A stretch of 33,326 nucleotides of DNA from CAYFJO01 sp964343305 (GTDB taxonomy: Bacteria > Planctomycetota > Planctomycetia > Pirellulales > Pirellulaceae), in NCBI GenBank assembly GCA_964343305.1, contig CAYFJO010000073.1, positions 1 to 33,326 of the forward strand, read 5' to 3'. Below, piece after piece: positions 1-8,555 of the stretch. Under the pieces are notes generated by a model. That model did not search any database. It had not been told where the DNA came from and saw only the letters and a program-made list of their open reading frames with translations. Position numbers and translations under genes: made by a program. Every line of letters begins with the position of its first letter. The first letter of the stretch is position 1.

Positions 1-1307
1 GTGAATTTCGGGCGGCGGCTGGCGATGGGCGAATACCAAAGTTGATCACCTGTTTTTTTATCGAGGCAAACAATCTTCTCGCCGTCGTGGAATGTCACAC
101 GCTTGATGTCGGAAGTCAGCGTGATTGGTGCGACGCGGGTCTTCTTTTTCCACAGCACTTTGCCCGTGCTGGCTTCGACGGCCACAACTTCCCGCGGCAT
201 TTCGTTCCACGCAAACTCACGAGCGACGCGGCCTTGGTCGCCAACGTTGTGTGCTGGTGCAAAATCGGCCACTTCGGCCGCGCCTTTGTTGACCAGCGCC
301 AGCAGCACATCGTCCGAGTAAATCACTTCCTCGGTCGGATCAGTTTCCTCGTATGTCCGAACCGTCTTCCCCGTCGCAGCGTCCAGAGCAACCAGCGGTT
401 CGAGAAAACCGAGCGTCACGTACACTCGATCGCCGCTGGCAACAAGCCGTCGCGCCATTTGCGTTGGGCCACTCTTCAGCGGCCACAGATGACTCATCCA
501 ATTCGAAATCGGTTTCTTCCAAAGCACCGTGCCGTTGAAGGCATCGCGGGCGATCAACGTCCACTTGGGCGGCATCTGGATCGAGATCCGCGAGCCTTCG
601 TCCATCACATAGAAAATGCGACCGCCGGATGAGACGAGTGCGCTCAAGCTCGCCATGCGATCGTGATGCCGCGACCAACGTGGACTGCCCAGCCATTGCA
701 AATGCCGCGGCGGCCCAACCACGTCGTCATGAGCGACGGCGTTGCCACTGGCGTCGTGCATGAAGTGCGTCCATTCATCAATGTTGTCGGGACGCGGCTT
801 TTCAAGTTTCTTCCACGAGTCGCCTTGCTTGATGTAAACGATCCCTTGCGGAGCGAGAACACGTATCAGTTCATCGGACGTGACATCTCCCATATTCTCG
901 GCAACGATCAAATTGGCGAGATTGTCGATGTACGGGAGTTGGCTGCCGTAAAGGCGATCGACCGCAACATCGCCATAGATCCCTAAAGAATGGATGTGTT
1001 CGCGCGATTTGGCGACGTTCGCTGGATCAAAATCAAGTCCGTGTACTTGATAGCGGCTGTTGGCTCGAAGCGCGGCGGTCAATTGACCGTCTCCCGCGCC
1101 TAGGTGAACAACAAATCCACCTTGCACCGCGGTCTCGTTGAGAATTGCTCGCGCCAGATCCGCAGGCTCGTCCGCATTCGACGATGACAAGGCAGCATGC
1201 AAGCATGCCGCGACCGAGAACAGAATCAACAAGCTGCGGACAGATCTTCGCGAACACATAGAGGAATTCCTTGGGAGGGTTGGAGAACAATACAAAGCAG
1301 AATCCAT
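1..1307 (-). CDS. Secreted SAM-methyltransferase-like / PQQ beta-propeller fusion protein (3' end outside the window)
   Basis: The frame is open from 1307 to the left edge: 435 codons, no stop. After a short leader the protein has a hydrophobic stretch (about residues 24-40) that reads as a signal peptide. A class I methyltransferase-like segment follows, with motif I LGAGDG at 69-74 and an acidic post-I site GLDFD near 90-94. From about residue 175 it becomes a PQQ/BamB-type propeller: repeated pieces such as DAFNGTVLWKK, ALDAATGKTVRTY and LDKKTGDQLWY are typical blades. The start at 1307 has AAGGAG about 6 nt upstream. An ATG at 1259 also has an AAGGA box and would put the signal peptide right at the N-terminus, so it may be the true start. 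A SAM-binding domain on an exported protein is odd, because SAM is not expected outside the cytoplasm; it may be a pseudoenzyme. The domain assignment is by motif only; the biological role is unknown. Confidence 0.8.
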   Translation of the reverse strand, partial: MDSALYCSPTLPRNSSMCSRRSVRSLLILFSVAACLHAALSSSNADEPADLARAILNETAVQGGFVVHLGAGDGQLTAALRANSRYQVHGLDFDPANVAKSREHIHSLGIYGDVAVDRLYGSQLPYIDNLANLIVAENMGDVTSDELIRVLAPQGIVYIKQGDSWKKLEKPRPDNIDEWTHFMHDASGNAVAHDDVVGPPRHLQWLGSPRWSRHHDRMASLSALVSSGGRIFYVMDEGSRISIQMPPKWTLIARDAFNGTVLWKKPISNWMSHLWPLKSGPTQMARRLVASGDRVYVTLGFLEPLVALDAATGKTVRTYEETDPTEEVIYSDDVLLALVNKGAAEVADFAPAHNVGDQGRVAREFAWNEMPREVVAVEASTGKVLWKKKTRVAPITLTSDIKRVTFHDGEKIVCLDKKTGDQLWYSPIASRRPKF

Positions 1308-1357
1308 TATCGCTCCTTAGCCGCCGCACGCAAGTAATCGACGCATGGCACGGTCAG

Positions 1358-1385
1358 TTGACATCGCCGGAGTGTCGGCGAAAAT
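1358..1385 (+). promoter_or_regulatory. Possible sigma-70 promoter for the TIR gene
   Basis: TTGACA at 1358-1363 is followed after 16 bp by GAAAAT at 1380-1385, which matches TATAAT at 4 of 6 positions. It lies about 90 bp upstream of the TIR-NTPase start in the 165-bp gap between divergent genes. The -35 box is perfect but the -10 box is weak, so this is tentative. Confidence 0.3.
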
Positions 1386-1472
1386 GGTGTTTCCTTCCGC
1401 TATGCGCCAGGCTCGGCATCCGTGGATCGAAGTGCTTGCGCTCGTGCAACTCGATACTGAGAGGGGTGTTTT

Positions 1473-3665
1473 ATGACGAAAGTGTTCATCAGTCACGCCA
1501 AAGAAGACGAGGGGGTCGCGGTTCGAATCGCTGAGAACTTGGAGGATCGCGGATATTCGACATGGTATTATCAGCGCGACTCCCAACCGGCGATTACGCA
1601 TTTGTCGCAAACAGGGAGAGCCATCAAGGAGTCGGAGTCCTTTTTGCTGCTGATCACCGAGAGTTCACTTAAATCAAACGAGGTGAACAAGGAAGTTGCC
1701 AAGGCTCACGGAGAGAACCGTCCCATCGTGCCGGTGCGTGTCAAAGTATCCGATCAGCAATTTCGGGAAGTGCAGCCTGACTGGGACATGATCATTGGGA
1801 CCGTGGTCACGACGGAGATTTCCCAAAACGTTACGGAAAACGTCGTGACAAGAATTCTTAAGGCCCTCGATGCCCTCGGTGTTCAACCGTCAAATGAACC
1901 AGTGGCCGCGGAAAGCAACACGCGCACAATGCAAGACCGCTGGCTAGCCGATGCAAGCCAGATTGACATCGGGCACTTGGGCGGAATTGTTTTCAAAACA
2001 CCACTGGTCGAGTGGTTCCTCAACGGCGATACGAAGTTCTTTTTGTCGGCCAACAAAGGTCTGGGCAAAACACTTTTGCTGCGATACAAACGATCGCTGC
2101 TCGCCGATCAATATCGGGATCATCAACGCAAAAAATCGAACGTCTTCTTCATCCCTGAAAATGCGCCTTACTTGGACTTGCTGGACGACCTGGATTCCAT
2201 TCCGGGACAACATCAAAAGTTTCTAGAAGACGTGGTCAATGCCAAGCGATTGTGGAGCTTTGCATTGCGCGTTTCCGCGCTGTCCCACCATTCGCTGCTG
2301 GTGTCCGAAAAAGAACCGGAACTGAAAACCATCGACCAACGTTTAACGGATTGGATGACGGGTACGGGCAAAGTCGTGCCAACCTCGGTGTTTTGTGAGA
2401 TTCTGAGCCGTCCCGTGTCGGCCATCAATAAGATCATGGACGGTCTGAGGCGGTTGTTGGACCAGCGCTTCCGACAAATTCACAGCGCCACACATATGTT
2501 TATCGACCAGGTGGATCACGGATTGCGGCACTTGACGCGGAAAGCGTGGATTGCAATCCAAGCAGGTTTGATCAATGCCGCTTGGGATTTGTGGAGCACC
2601 AACAACCACGTAAAGATCTATGCGTCGATACGCCAAGAGGCGTATTCGAATTCCGAGTCGGACGTTAGCGCCAATTTCAGTAGCGCGGTGACCAATCTCG
2701 AATACACGAAAGACGAATTGATTGAACTTCTCGATCAATTGTCGCGCACTTACGAGGGTAAGTCATTTAAGCAGTTCATTGGTCGTGACAGCATCACTCA
2801 TCCGGCCCGCCGCGAACCGGAAGATAGTTTTGATTTCGTCCATCGGCATACATTTGGCCGACCGAGGGACCTGGTAATTATCTCGGCATCGCTATCAGAA
2901 CGGCGCACGCCCGCGGACGATGCCCATTACCGCCGAACAGTCGGCGAGGCGAGTTCATCGCACTTGGCGGGTAATATTTTCGCCGAAATGCGGGTCTTCC
3001 TTGATTCGCTGAACAACGAGTCGCGGCGACGGAAGTTTCTCTCGATGTTGCCGTCAAACATCCTGACTCGAAAGGAAGCGGAAAGCATTTATTGCCGTTT
3101 TAACGACATCGCCACCGCAGACTTTGGAGCAATTGATCCGCACGCGGACCAATACGATCACCCATTCTGGGAGATGTATAGCGCGGGGCTGCTCGGCATA
3201 CTCAGCGAGGATCTCGACAGCCAGCGGATGGTGCAGGAATTCAAACAGCCGCACGACATGATTCATGATTCGCAATCGGCCCTGCCCAACGTCGATTATT
3301 ATTTCATCCATCCATCTCTCGATCGGCACATTCGAAACCTGTCCGCCGGATCGTATCACGTTTTTCAACACATTCCTGTCGGTCATCTCTGTCCGTGGGA
3401 AAGTTATTACTCGATTGTACACGAAATTGAACGCGCGCTCTTTTCCATTCCAGATCGCCAAATTCGCGACGCCACATATCAATCGCTAAAACACATTTCG
3501 GAAGCGGTATACCGCGAGGACGAAACGTTCTTGCACAGCATGCATCAGCAAGGGGATGCATGGCAAGACATACGCCGGTTGCTAAGTGAAAACGCGAACG
3601 ACAAACATGCCAACCTGCTGTTTTGGCTTGAAGAACTGACCACCAGCCTTGCTCCGGGTTCATAA
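1473..3665 (+). CDS. TIR domain - P-loop NTPase protein, candidate antiphage defence
   Basis: 730 residues. An N-terminal TIR domain (about 1-135) opens with VFISHAKEDEG. The segment ITESSLKSNEVNKEV aligns with the usual TIR motif, so Glu74 is the likely catalytic glutamate of the NAD+-cleaving type. A P-loop NTPase module follows, with Walker A ANKGLGKT at 193-200 (an A/GxxxxGKT form) and a Walker B-like segment HMFID ending at Asp345. The remaining 380 residues are predicted alpha-helical with no recognisable repeat, and may be the sensor. Such TIR/STAND-like architectures in bacteria are often defence proteins that deplete NAD+ on infection; applying that here is inference. It is a single gene with its own upstream gap, preceded by a GAGAGG box. 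The NTPase could also be of the KAP or Sll1717 P-loop type; I cannot tell these apart by eye. Confidence 0.85.
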   Translation: MTKVFISHAKEDEGVAVRIAENLEDRGYSTWYYQRDSQPAITHLSQTGRAIKESESFLLLITESSLKSNEVNKEVAKAHGENRPIVPVRVKVSDQQFREVQPDWDMIIGTVVTTEISQNVTENVVTRILKALDALGVQPSNEPVAAESNTRTMQDRWLADASQIDIGHLGGIVFKTPLVEWFLNGDTKFFLSANKGLGKTLLLRYKRSLLADQYRDHQRKKSNVFFIPENAPYLDLLDDLDSIPGQHQKFLEDVVNAKRLWSFALRVSALSHHSLLVSEKEPELKTIDQRLTDWMTGTGKVVPTSVFCEILSRPVSAINKIMDGLRRLLDQRFRQIHSATHMFIDQVDHGLRHLTRKAWIAIQAGLINAAWDLWSTNNHVKIYASIRQEAYSNSESDVSANFSSAVTNLEYTKDELIELLDQLSRTYEGKSFKQFIGRDSITHPARREPEDSFDFVHRHTFGRPRDLVIISASLSERRTPADDAHYRRTVGEASSSHLAGNIFAEMRVFLDSLNNESRRRKFLSMLPSNILTRKEAESIYCRFNDIATADFGAIDPHADQYDHPFWEMYSAGLLGILSEDLDSQRMVQEFKQPHDMIHDSQSALPNVDYYFIHPSLDRHIRNLSAGSYHVFQHIPVGHLCPWESYYSIVHEIERALFSIPDRQIRDATYQSLKHISEAVYREDETFLHSMHQQGDAWQDIRRLLSENANDKHANLLFWLEELTTSLAPGS

Positions 3666-3746
3666 CTTCGCCAGCAGCGTGGGTCGAGGCCAGCCGCGCC
3701 CGAAGTTCGATGCAAGGGTGGGGTGTTGTCGAGCGGGCATCCCATT

Positions 3747-3775
3747 TTGCAATGAGCCATGGTTGTCGCTATAAT
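3747..3775 (+). promoter_or_regulatory. Near-consensus sigma-70 promoter
   Basis: TTGCAA at 3747-3752, a 17-bp spacer, and a perfect TATAAT at 3770-3775. It lies about 45 bp upstream of the GTG start of the membrane protein at 3821 and points the same way, so it probably drives the two-gene unit 3821-5433. Confidence 0.65.
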
Positions 3776-3820
3776 TCTTTACTCTTTTTGTTTCATCCTT
3801 TCTAAAGAAATCCCACGCAC

Positions 3821-4921
3821 GTGTTAGGTAACGTAAGAGGCGCATTTCGAAGCGGCTATATCATTAACGGGCGCGCCGACTTGGTTTGGTTCATCGCTCT
3901 TCCGTTTATTGCGCTGGGCTTCGCGCTTTTTTGCCAGAGTAAAATGACGGTCGTTGCGTTGGCTTCGGTCTCTCTCTGGATCACCGTGCCACATCATTAT
4001 GCGACTTGGGTGCGAGCGTTCGGCATCGCTGAAGACCGCAAGCGTTGGCTGCTGCGGCTGGTTGTCGGGCCCATTATTATTTTCACGATGGGCCTGACGG
4101 GTCTCATCTGGGCACCGATCACGACGCTGTTGTTGGGCATTTTCTGGGATCACCAGCATTCGATCATGCAGCAACACGGATTTGCCCGGATCTACGATTT
4201 CAAGGCGAAAACCGGGACACCGTCGACTGGCAAGTTCGATTTCTACTTGAATTGGATCCTGTTTGGGAACCTGTTCTTGACGTCGCCTTTTTTTACGCCG
4301 ATATGGCTCAAGACACTCTATCGGTTGAACTTTCCGCTGTCGGTGGAAACCGTCCACACGATTCACAACATCAGCATGTCGATCGTGGTCGTCTATTCCA
4401 TCATCTACGTCGGCCATATCGTTTGGTCGATCGCCAACGGCTATCAACTCAATCCAATCAAGTATCTCTTCATCATTGCGAGTTATTTTTTGTGGTACTA
4501 CTCAAGTTGGCACACGCATTCCGTGCTGATTTACACCATTGCGCATCGAATCATGCATGGAATTCAGTACATTGTGATCGCTTACGTGTACACTCGCCGG
4601 CGCAGCACGGGGATCGAGAACTGGGCCGCATGGCTCGTTCGTCCTGGTCATCTGTTTGCGTTTTGCATGTGCGGGCTGTTCTACGCGCTATGCTTTCAAT
4701 TGATTACCAATCAGCCGATGAACGATATTGGATTCGGGCTGTTTCGCATTCCTGAAGCGTTCAATTACCCGCTCGACCATTTGGGACTCGGTGGTGCCAG
4801 CAAGGAAACGCCGTATGCCCTGTTTACATTGGCGGTTTCCCAACTCGCGGCACTGACCCATTACTATTTCGATTCGTTCATCTGGAAGGTGCGCGACAGC
4901 AAGACGCGTGAGGGGCTTTGA
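3821..4921 (+). CDS. Polytopic membrane protein with conserved-looking histidine motifs
   Basis: 366 residues, GTG start. About eight to nine hydrophobic segments are visible. Histidine clusters sit next to them: HHYATW (58-63), DHQHSIMQQHG (110-120), WHTH (230-233), HRIMHG (242-247) and HYYFDSFIWK (347-356). This spacing recalls membrane-embedded non-haem iron enzymes (desaturase/hydroxylase or Brp/Blh types), but I do not recognise the family and the match is by pattern only. The stop overlaps the start of the next gene by one base (TGATG), so the two are probably translated together. A good promoter lies at 3747-3775. The Shine-Dalgarno sequence is weak. Function unknown; a metal-dependent oxidation of a lipid-like substrate is a guess. 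Confidence 0.75.
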   Translation: MLGNVRGAFRSGYIINGRADLVWFIALPFIALGFALFCQSKMTVVALASVSLWITVPHHYATWVRAFGIAEDRKRWLLRLVVGPIIIFTMGLTGLIWAPITTLLLGIFWDHQHSIMQQHGFARIYDFKAKTGTPSTGKFDFYLNWILFGNLFLTSPFFTPIWLKTLYRLNFPLSVETVHTIHNISMSIVVVYSIIYVGHIVWSIANGYQLNPIKYLFIIASYFLWYYSSWHTHSVLIYTIAHRIMHGIQYIVIAYVYTRRRSTGIENWAAWLVRPGHLFAFCMCGLFYALCFQLITNQPMNDIGFGLFRIPEAFNYPLDHLGLGGASKETPYALFTLAVSQLAALTHYYFDSFIWKVRDSKTREGL

Positions 4922-5433
4922 TGACCGAGACAACAACAGAATTCGAGGCAAGCAAACGTACGCCTTGGCAAACGATCGCTGAGTTTCGTTTCTTATTGAT
5001 CCTTTATTTTGTGTTTGTACCGCTGGCCATTTGGGAGTTGAGTCAACCGGAAAAAGTCGACTTGGTGCTGGCTACCGAAGGCAACTATACCGACGTGTTG
5101 GCCGAGCTACTGCCGAATCGAGTCGAGACTTATCTTGCTAAGGCACGTCAGGCCGGTGAGTGTTTGGTTCGCGCGCAGGACAACGAAGAAGTCCCGATCC
5201 TATGCTGGCGTTTCAAAGGTCAAGATATCAAACAATTGATTCGCGAAGATTTTGAGCGGGCCATTGAATTGGCTGCGAAAGACAGTGACAGTGAGGACCT
5301 CTACATGGAGTATTTGCTTTTCTTGAAATTGATCAAAGCGGAACAGAGCGAGATTGATGCCGCTTATGATCTGTGGCGAACCAAGTATCCCCACTCCCAA
5401 AAAAGAGATCCCCGAGCGTATCCTCAAGAGTGA
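4921..5433 (+). CDS. Small single-pass membrane protein, partner of the preceding gene
   Basis: 170 residues from the ATG that shares its A with the TGA of the upstream gene. One membrane segment (about residues 24-42) follows a short cytoplasmic N-terminus; the rest is a predicted helical, charged soluble domain. The portion around residues 105-150 has the look of one or two TPR-like helices, but there is no firm repeat match. The one-base overlap suggests coupled translation and a shared role with the histidine-rich membrane protein. A TTG codon directly before the ATG is an alternative start but would overlap further. Function not recognised. Confidence 0.65.
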   Translation: MTETTTEFEASKRTPWQTIAEFRFLLILYFVFVPLAIWELSQPEKVDLVLATEGNYTDVLAELLPNRVETYLAKARQAGECLVRAQDNEEVPILCWRFKGQDIKQLIREDFERAIELAAKDSDSEDLYMEYLLFLKLIKAEQSEIDAAYDLWRTKYPHSQKRDPRAYPQE

Positions 5434-5465
5434 GCATCGCGCAACGGCAAGGAGGCGGGCCAGAA

Positions 5466-7184
5466 CTACCGGCCGCGTGAGATCCAATTCGTCCAACGCT
5501 TCTCTAGCGTTGGAAGGTCAACCCCGTATCCACTTTCGAGCGCAGCCTGTGTCTCGGTGCCTTCTGAGATTGCCTGGATGAAATCGAGAAAGCCCTTGCG
5601 GTCTGTTTCGATCAAAAACCGCACCATGCCGAATGCTGAAATGTGTTCGGCGGCACCGTAGTTTCGAAGTTGCATGCTGGACATCTCATCCCACGGCCGA
5701 ATGCGTCGTTGCGTCAAGAGTTGCCGCAACGCAAGACGCCAATTGTTATCGATGTTGAAATCCGTCAACTCGTAGTCGGCCCAAGTTACGGCGTTCATTT
5801 TGAAAATCGTGTACTCCAAATACGCCGAGAATCCGACGCGCAACCAATCGCCACCCTTGTAATTTGTCGAGCGATTGATCAGTAGCATGCCGGCGGAATT
5901 GACCGCGTGCTGGGGTGCCGGAACGCTGGCTTTAAACGAGACCGACAGATTGCTGTTCTGCGTGAAGCCACTGAGTTGCCGGGCCAGCGTCCAATCGCGC
6001 CCACCAAATTCGCCAGATTCCTCGAACTTGTCGATCACACGCAGATAATCGTTGCGGGTGGCCAGAATCACCAACTCGCAATCGTCTGGATTATTTTGCA
6101 CCAGGTCCAGCGAACGCGTGATCGACTCCAAATGAGCGGTCGCCTTCGCGATGGATTGGGCAACCCGCCGAGTTTCCGTGGCACTGAGTTGAGAGAAAAT
6201 GGTGATTCGCGGAGTTTGCGCACGAATGATGGGCCGGGCGGCCACTTCCTGCCAATACTTGTGCCGCTGGTCGATAAATGGCAATCGGGCCAGAGCTTCA
6301 CGATTGAGCAACTCCGCATCTTTGTCAGCCTGGCACTTGGGGCAGTGACGACAGCCAGCCAGCGCCTTGGGATCGCGGTCGCCCAGCTCGTCATAGAATA
6401 CAAACTGCGTTGGCGGGTCAAGCGGAACCATTCCTCGACCGCGGCAAACTTCGCAAGTCGGATCGGGAAGTCCCGCGAATCGATCAGCCGGCGCGGGCCT
6501 GGCGACACCAGCCACCGCCGGCACATCCGGACGACCTTCGACCGGCCTTCGCTTGGTCAATCGATACGGTTCATCTGGTTTGTCGCCCGCATCCACCGTT
6601 GGATCGGCACCGATCGATCTTGCCAGTTGCTTTCGTGCCGCATCCTCTTCGAGCGCATCGGGGTCAACTTTCGTAAGATCTTCGGCAACGGATGCTTCGC
6701 CTTTGGATGGTTTTGCGGACGAAACCCAACTGGATCTCTCTTGACGGCTGACCGGCTCCGGCTTCTTCAACTCCTCCGATTCCTTGCGAGTCGGTGTCGG
6801 TGTCACGGCAGGATTCTGGCGAAGAGCGTTTGGGGCGACATCAACAACTTCGGTTTCAGCGGTCGCAAATGTGGTCGCCACGATGATTAACAAACCCACC
6901 CCCAGAACAACGCCGCATGCCAACAGCAAGTAAACGACAGAATTCGACGATAACTTGGCACGCTGATGCCTCAAATGGCTCGACGTTGTAGGCGGTGACT
7001 CAATGTCCTTCAAGGCAGGTTGCTTGACCGGCGCGGTTGTGGTCGCGACCGGAGTTGGCGGTGGAGTTCCCGTCGCGATTTCAAAAACATCACCACACTG
7101 GGAACAGCGTCCTCGCTGGCCGGCGAATCGCTCTGGCACGGAATTAGAATGGCCGCAATGCGGGCAAGTGGCAGCAATCGACAC
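5466..7184 (-). CDS. Zinc-ribbon membrane protein with degenerate gluzincin-like C-terminal domain
   Basis: 572 residues, GTG start. Domains in order: N-terminal zinc ribbon (C7, C10, C27, C30), a Pro/Thr-rich linker, one membrane segment (83-107), a charged low-complexity stretch, a second Cys cluster (C244, C247, C278, C281, C284, with a DnaJ-like CxxCxGxG start), and a C-terminal domain of about 250 residues. That last domain carries DWLRVGFSAYLEY (446-458), which resembles the WLxEGxAEY helix of gluzincin peptidases. The expected upstream HExxH is not there; the corresponding place reads QHAVNS (425-430). The conserved Glu of the second motif is also replaced. The domain is therefore probably a non-catalytic relative. 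Cytoplasmic ribbon and periplasmic tail are inferred from the single TM. It is convergent with the preceding gene. Exact role unknown. Confidence 0.8.
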   Translation of the reverse strand: MSIAATCPHCGHSNSVPERFAGQRGRCSQCGDVFEIATGTPPPTPVATTTAPVKQPALKDIESPPTTSSHLRHQRAKLSSNSVVYLLLACGVVLGVGLLIIVATTFATAETEVVDVAPNALRQNPAVTPTPTRKESEELKKPEPVSRQERSSWVSSAKPSKGEASVAEDLTKVDPDALEEDAARKQLARSIGADPTVDAGDKPDEPYRLTKRRPVEGRPDVPAVAGVARPAPADRFAGLPDPTCEVCRGRGMVPLDPPTQFVFYDELGDRDPKALAGCRHCPKCQADKDAELLNREALARLPFIDQRHKYWQEVAARPIIRAQTPRITIFSQLSATETRRVAQSIAKATAHLESITRSLDLVQNNPDDCELVILATRNDYLRVIDKFEESGEFGGRDWTLARQLSGFTQNSNLSVSFKASVPAPQHAVNSAGMLLINRSTNYKGGDWLRVGFSAYLEYTIFKMNAVTWADYELTDFNIDNNWRLALRQLLTQRRIRPWDEMSSMQLRNYGAAEHISAFGMVRFLIETDRKGFLDFIQAISEGTETQAALESGYGVDLPTLEKRWTNWISRGR

Positions 7185-7333
7185 GTGACTTCTTTCCGAT
7201 GAAGGGAAAAGAATAACTTACCTAGTTCGCGTTTTGCTGGCCACGCAATTTCCCCAACAGGTTGCTTTGTGCGGGGCAGTAAGTAAGTTTATCGCCAGAG
7301 TGTGACAATCACAACGAATGCAGGAAATATCGC

Positions 7334-8113
7334 ATGGAAGAGCTGAACATTGCTAGAGACGCCGCGAAAGCCGGTGGCGAGATCGTTGCCAAATACTATC
7401 GGGATGGCGTCGCCATGCGGAAGAAGGAATCTTACAATCTGGTTTCCGATGCCGATGTGGAGTCGGAAAAAGCGATCGTCGAAGTGGTCCGGGCCAGTTT
7501 TCCGCACCACTCGTTCTTGGGCGAGGAGTCGCATCACGACGACATACGCTCCGAGCATTTGTGGATCATCGACCCGCTGGATGGGACGAACAATTTCGCC
7601 CACAAAGTGCCGCACTTCGCTGTCTCGGTGGCGTACTATCGCGACGGCCAGCCTCAATGTGGTGTCGTCTACAACCCTGTCCGCGACGATTGGTTCGAAG
7701 CGGCCGCTGGACAAGGCGCGCGTCACAACGGTCAGACGATCTCCGTTGGCAGTGAACAACGGCTGGACGAAGTGCTCATCGGCACGGGGTTTTACTACGA
7801 CCGCGGCGCGATGATGGAGGCGACGTTAGACGCCCTTCGCGACCTGTTCCGTCAAAACATCCACGGCATCCGGCGCTTCGGCACCGCGTCGCTCGACCTG
7901 TCGCATGTGGCCGCTGGTTGGTTCGGCGCGTTCTTCGAATACGAACTGTCGCCCTGGGACTATGCCGCGGGCCGATTAATCGTGGAGGAAGCGGGAGGGA
8001 CAATTACGACCTGCACCGGCGAGCCTCTGTCGATGAACAAGTCAAGTGTCCTCGCTTCAAACGGACACCTTCACGATCACATTTTGAAGATCGTTCATGA
8101 ACATTTGCCGTAG
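7334..8113 (+). CDS. suhB: Inositol monophosphatase family protein
   Basis: 259 residues, the usual size for this family, with AGGAA upstream of the ATG. The metal-binding signatures are complete: GEES (E64/E65), IDPLDGTNNF (D80, D83) and SPWDYAAG (D209). These proteins are Mg2+-dependent phosphatases that act on myo-inositol phosphates, histidinol phosphate, or related sugar phosphates; motifs alone do not fix the substrate. It is cytoplasmic (no signal peptide) and appears to stand alone, convergent with the small lipoprotein gene. The gene symbol is by family resemblance. Confidence 0.92.
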   Translation: MEELNIARDAAKAGGEIVAKYYRDGVAMRKKESYNLVSDADVESEKAIVEVVRASFPHHSFLGEESHHDDIRSEHLWIIDPLDGTNNFAHKVPHFAVSVAYYRDGQPQCGVVYNPVRDDWFEAAAGQGARHNGQTISVGSEQRLDEVLIGTGFYYDRGAMMEATLDALRDLFRQNIHGIRRFGTASLDLSHVAAGWFGAFFEYELSPWDYAAGRLIVEEAGGTITTCTGEPLSMNKSSVLASNGHLHDHILKIVHEHLP

Positions 8114-8149
8114 AAGTCTCGCCCACCGATGTCACGGCCAGTTCGATAA

Positions 8150-8521
8150 TCAGCGTCGTCGATAGAAAATACGATATTCCGTTTCGTCAGTCGTTGTTGC
8201 TGAGCTGGTAGATGACGCCGTTCCAATTTCGACTCCGTCGTGCACTTCGACGTGGCGATCATTGTGTTGTTCGTTGAACGAGGTGGTCTGGCCAACGACG
8301 GTTTCTTCTTCACGGACGACTTCATAACCGGCGGGAAAGTGTTCGGCCATAAGTTCTTCCGCCTTGGTTCGGTGATAGAAGGGCCATGACGAAGTGTTGG
8401 CTGGGATCGCGACGATGCCAGTTTCGCCGTCGCGCATCACATAACGGGAACTGTTGCAGCCCGTCGAGAGCGCGATGAGCGTTGCGAGAATCAAAAGCGA
8501 AGCGGTCTGGACTCTTTTCAT
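8150..8521 (-). CDS. Small putative lipoprotein
   Basis: 123 residues. A short positively charged N-terminus, a hydrophobic core and a lipobox LSTGC with the cysteine at residue 22 predict export and lipid anchoring. The mature part is polar, with a Ser/Thr-rich patch (about 101-111) and a basic C-terminus ending RIFYRRR. The start has no clear Shine-Dalgarno sequence. No family recognised; similar short lipoproteins of unknown role are common in planctomycetes. Confidence 0.7.
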   Translation of the reverse strand: MKRVQTASLLILATLIALSTGCNSSRYVMRDGETGIVAIPANTSSWPFYHRTKAEELMAEHFPAGYEVVREEETVVGQTTSFNEQHNDRHVEVHDGVEIGTASSTSSATTTDETEYRIFYRRR

Positions 8522-8555
8522 GTTCGTTCGGAAAGCAATAGTCGATTGGATGAAA

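Noticed and set aside
5492..5514. 9-bp perfect hairpin (tccaacgct/agcgttgga), possible terminator for the 4921-5433 gene
   Set aside because: It lies inside the coding region of the convergent gene, about 60 nt past the stop, and no T-run follows.
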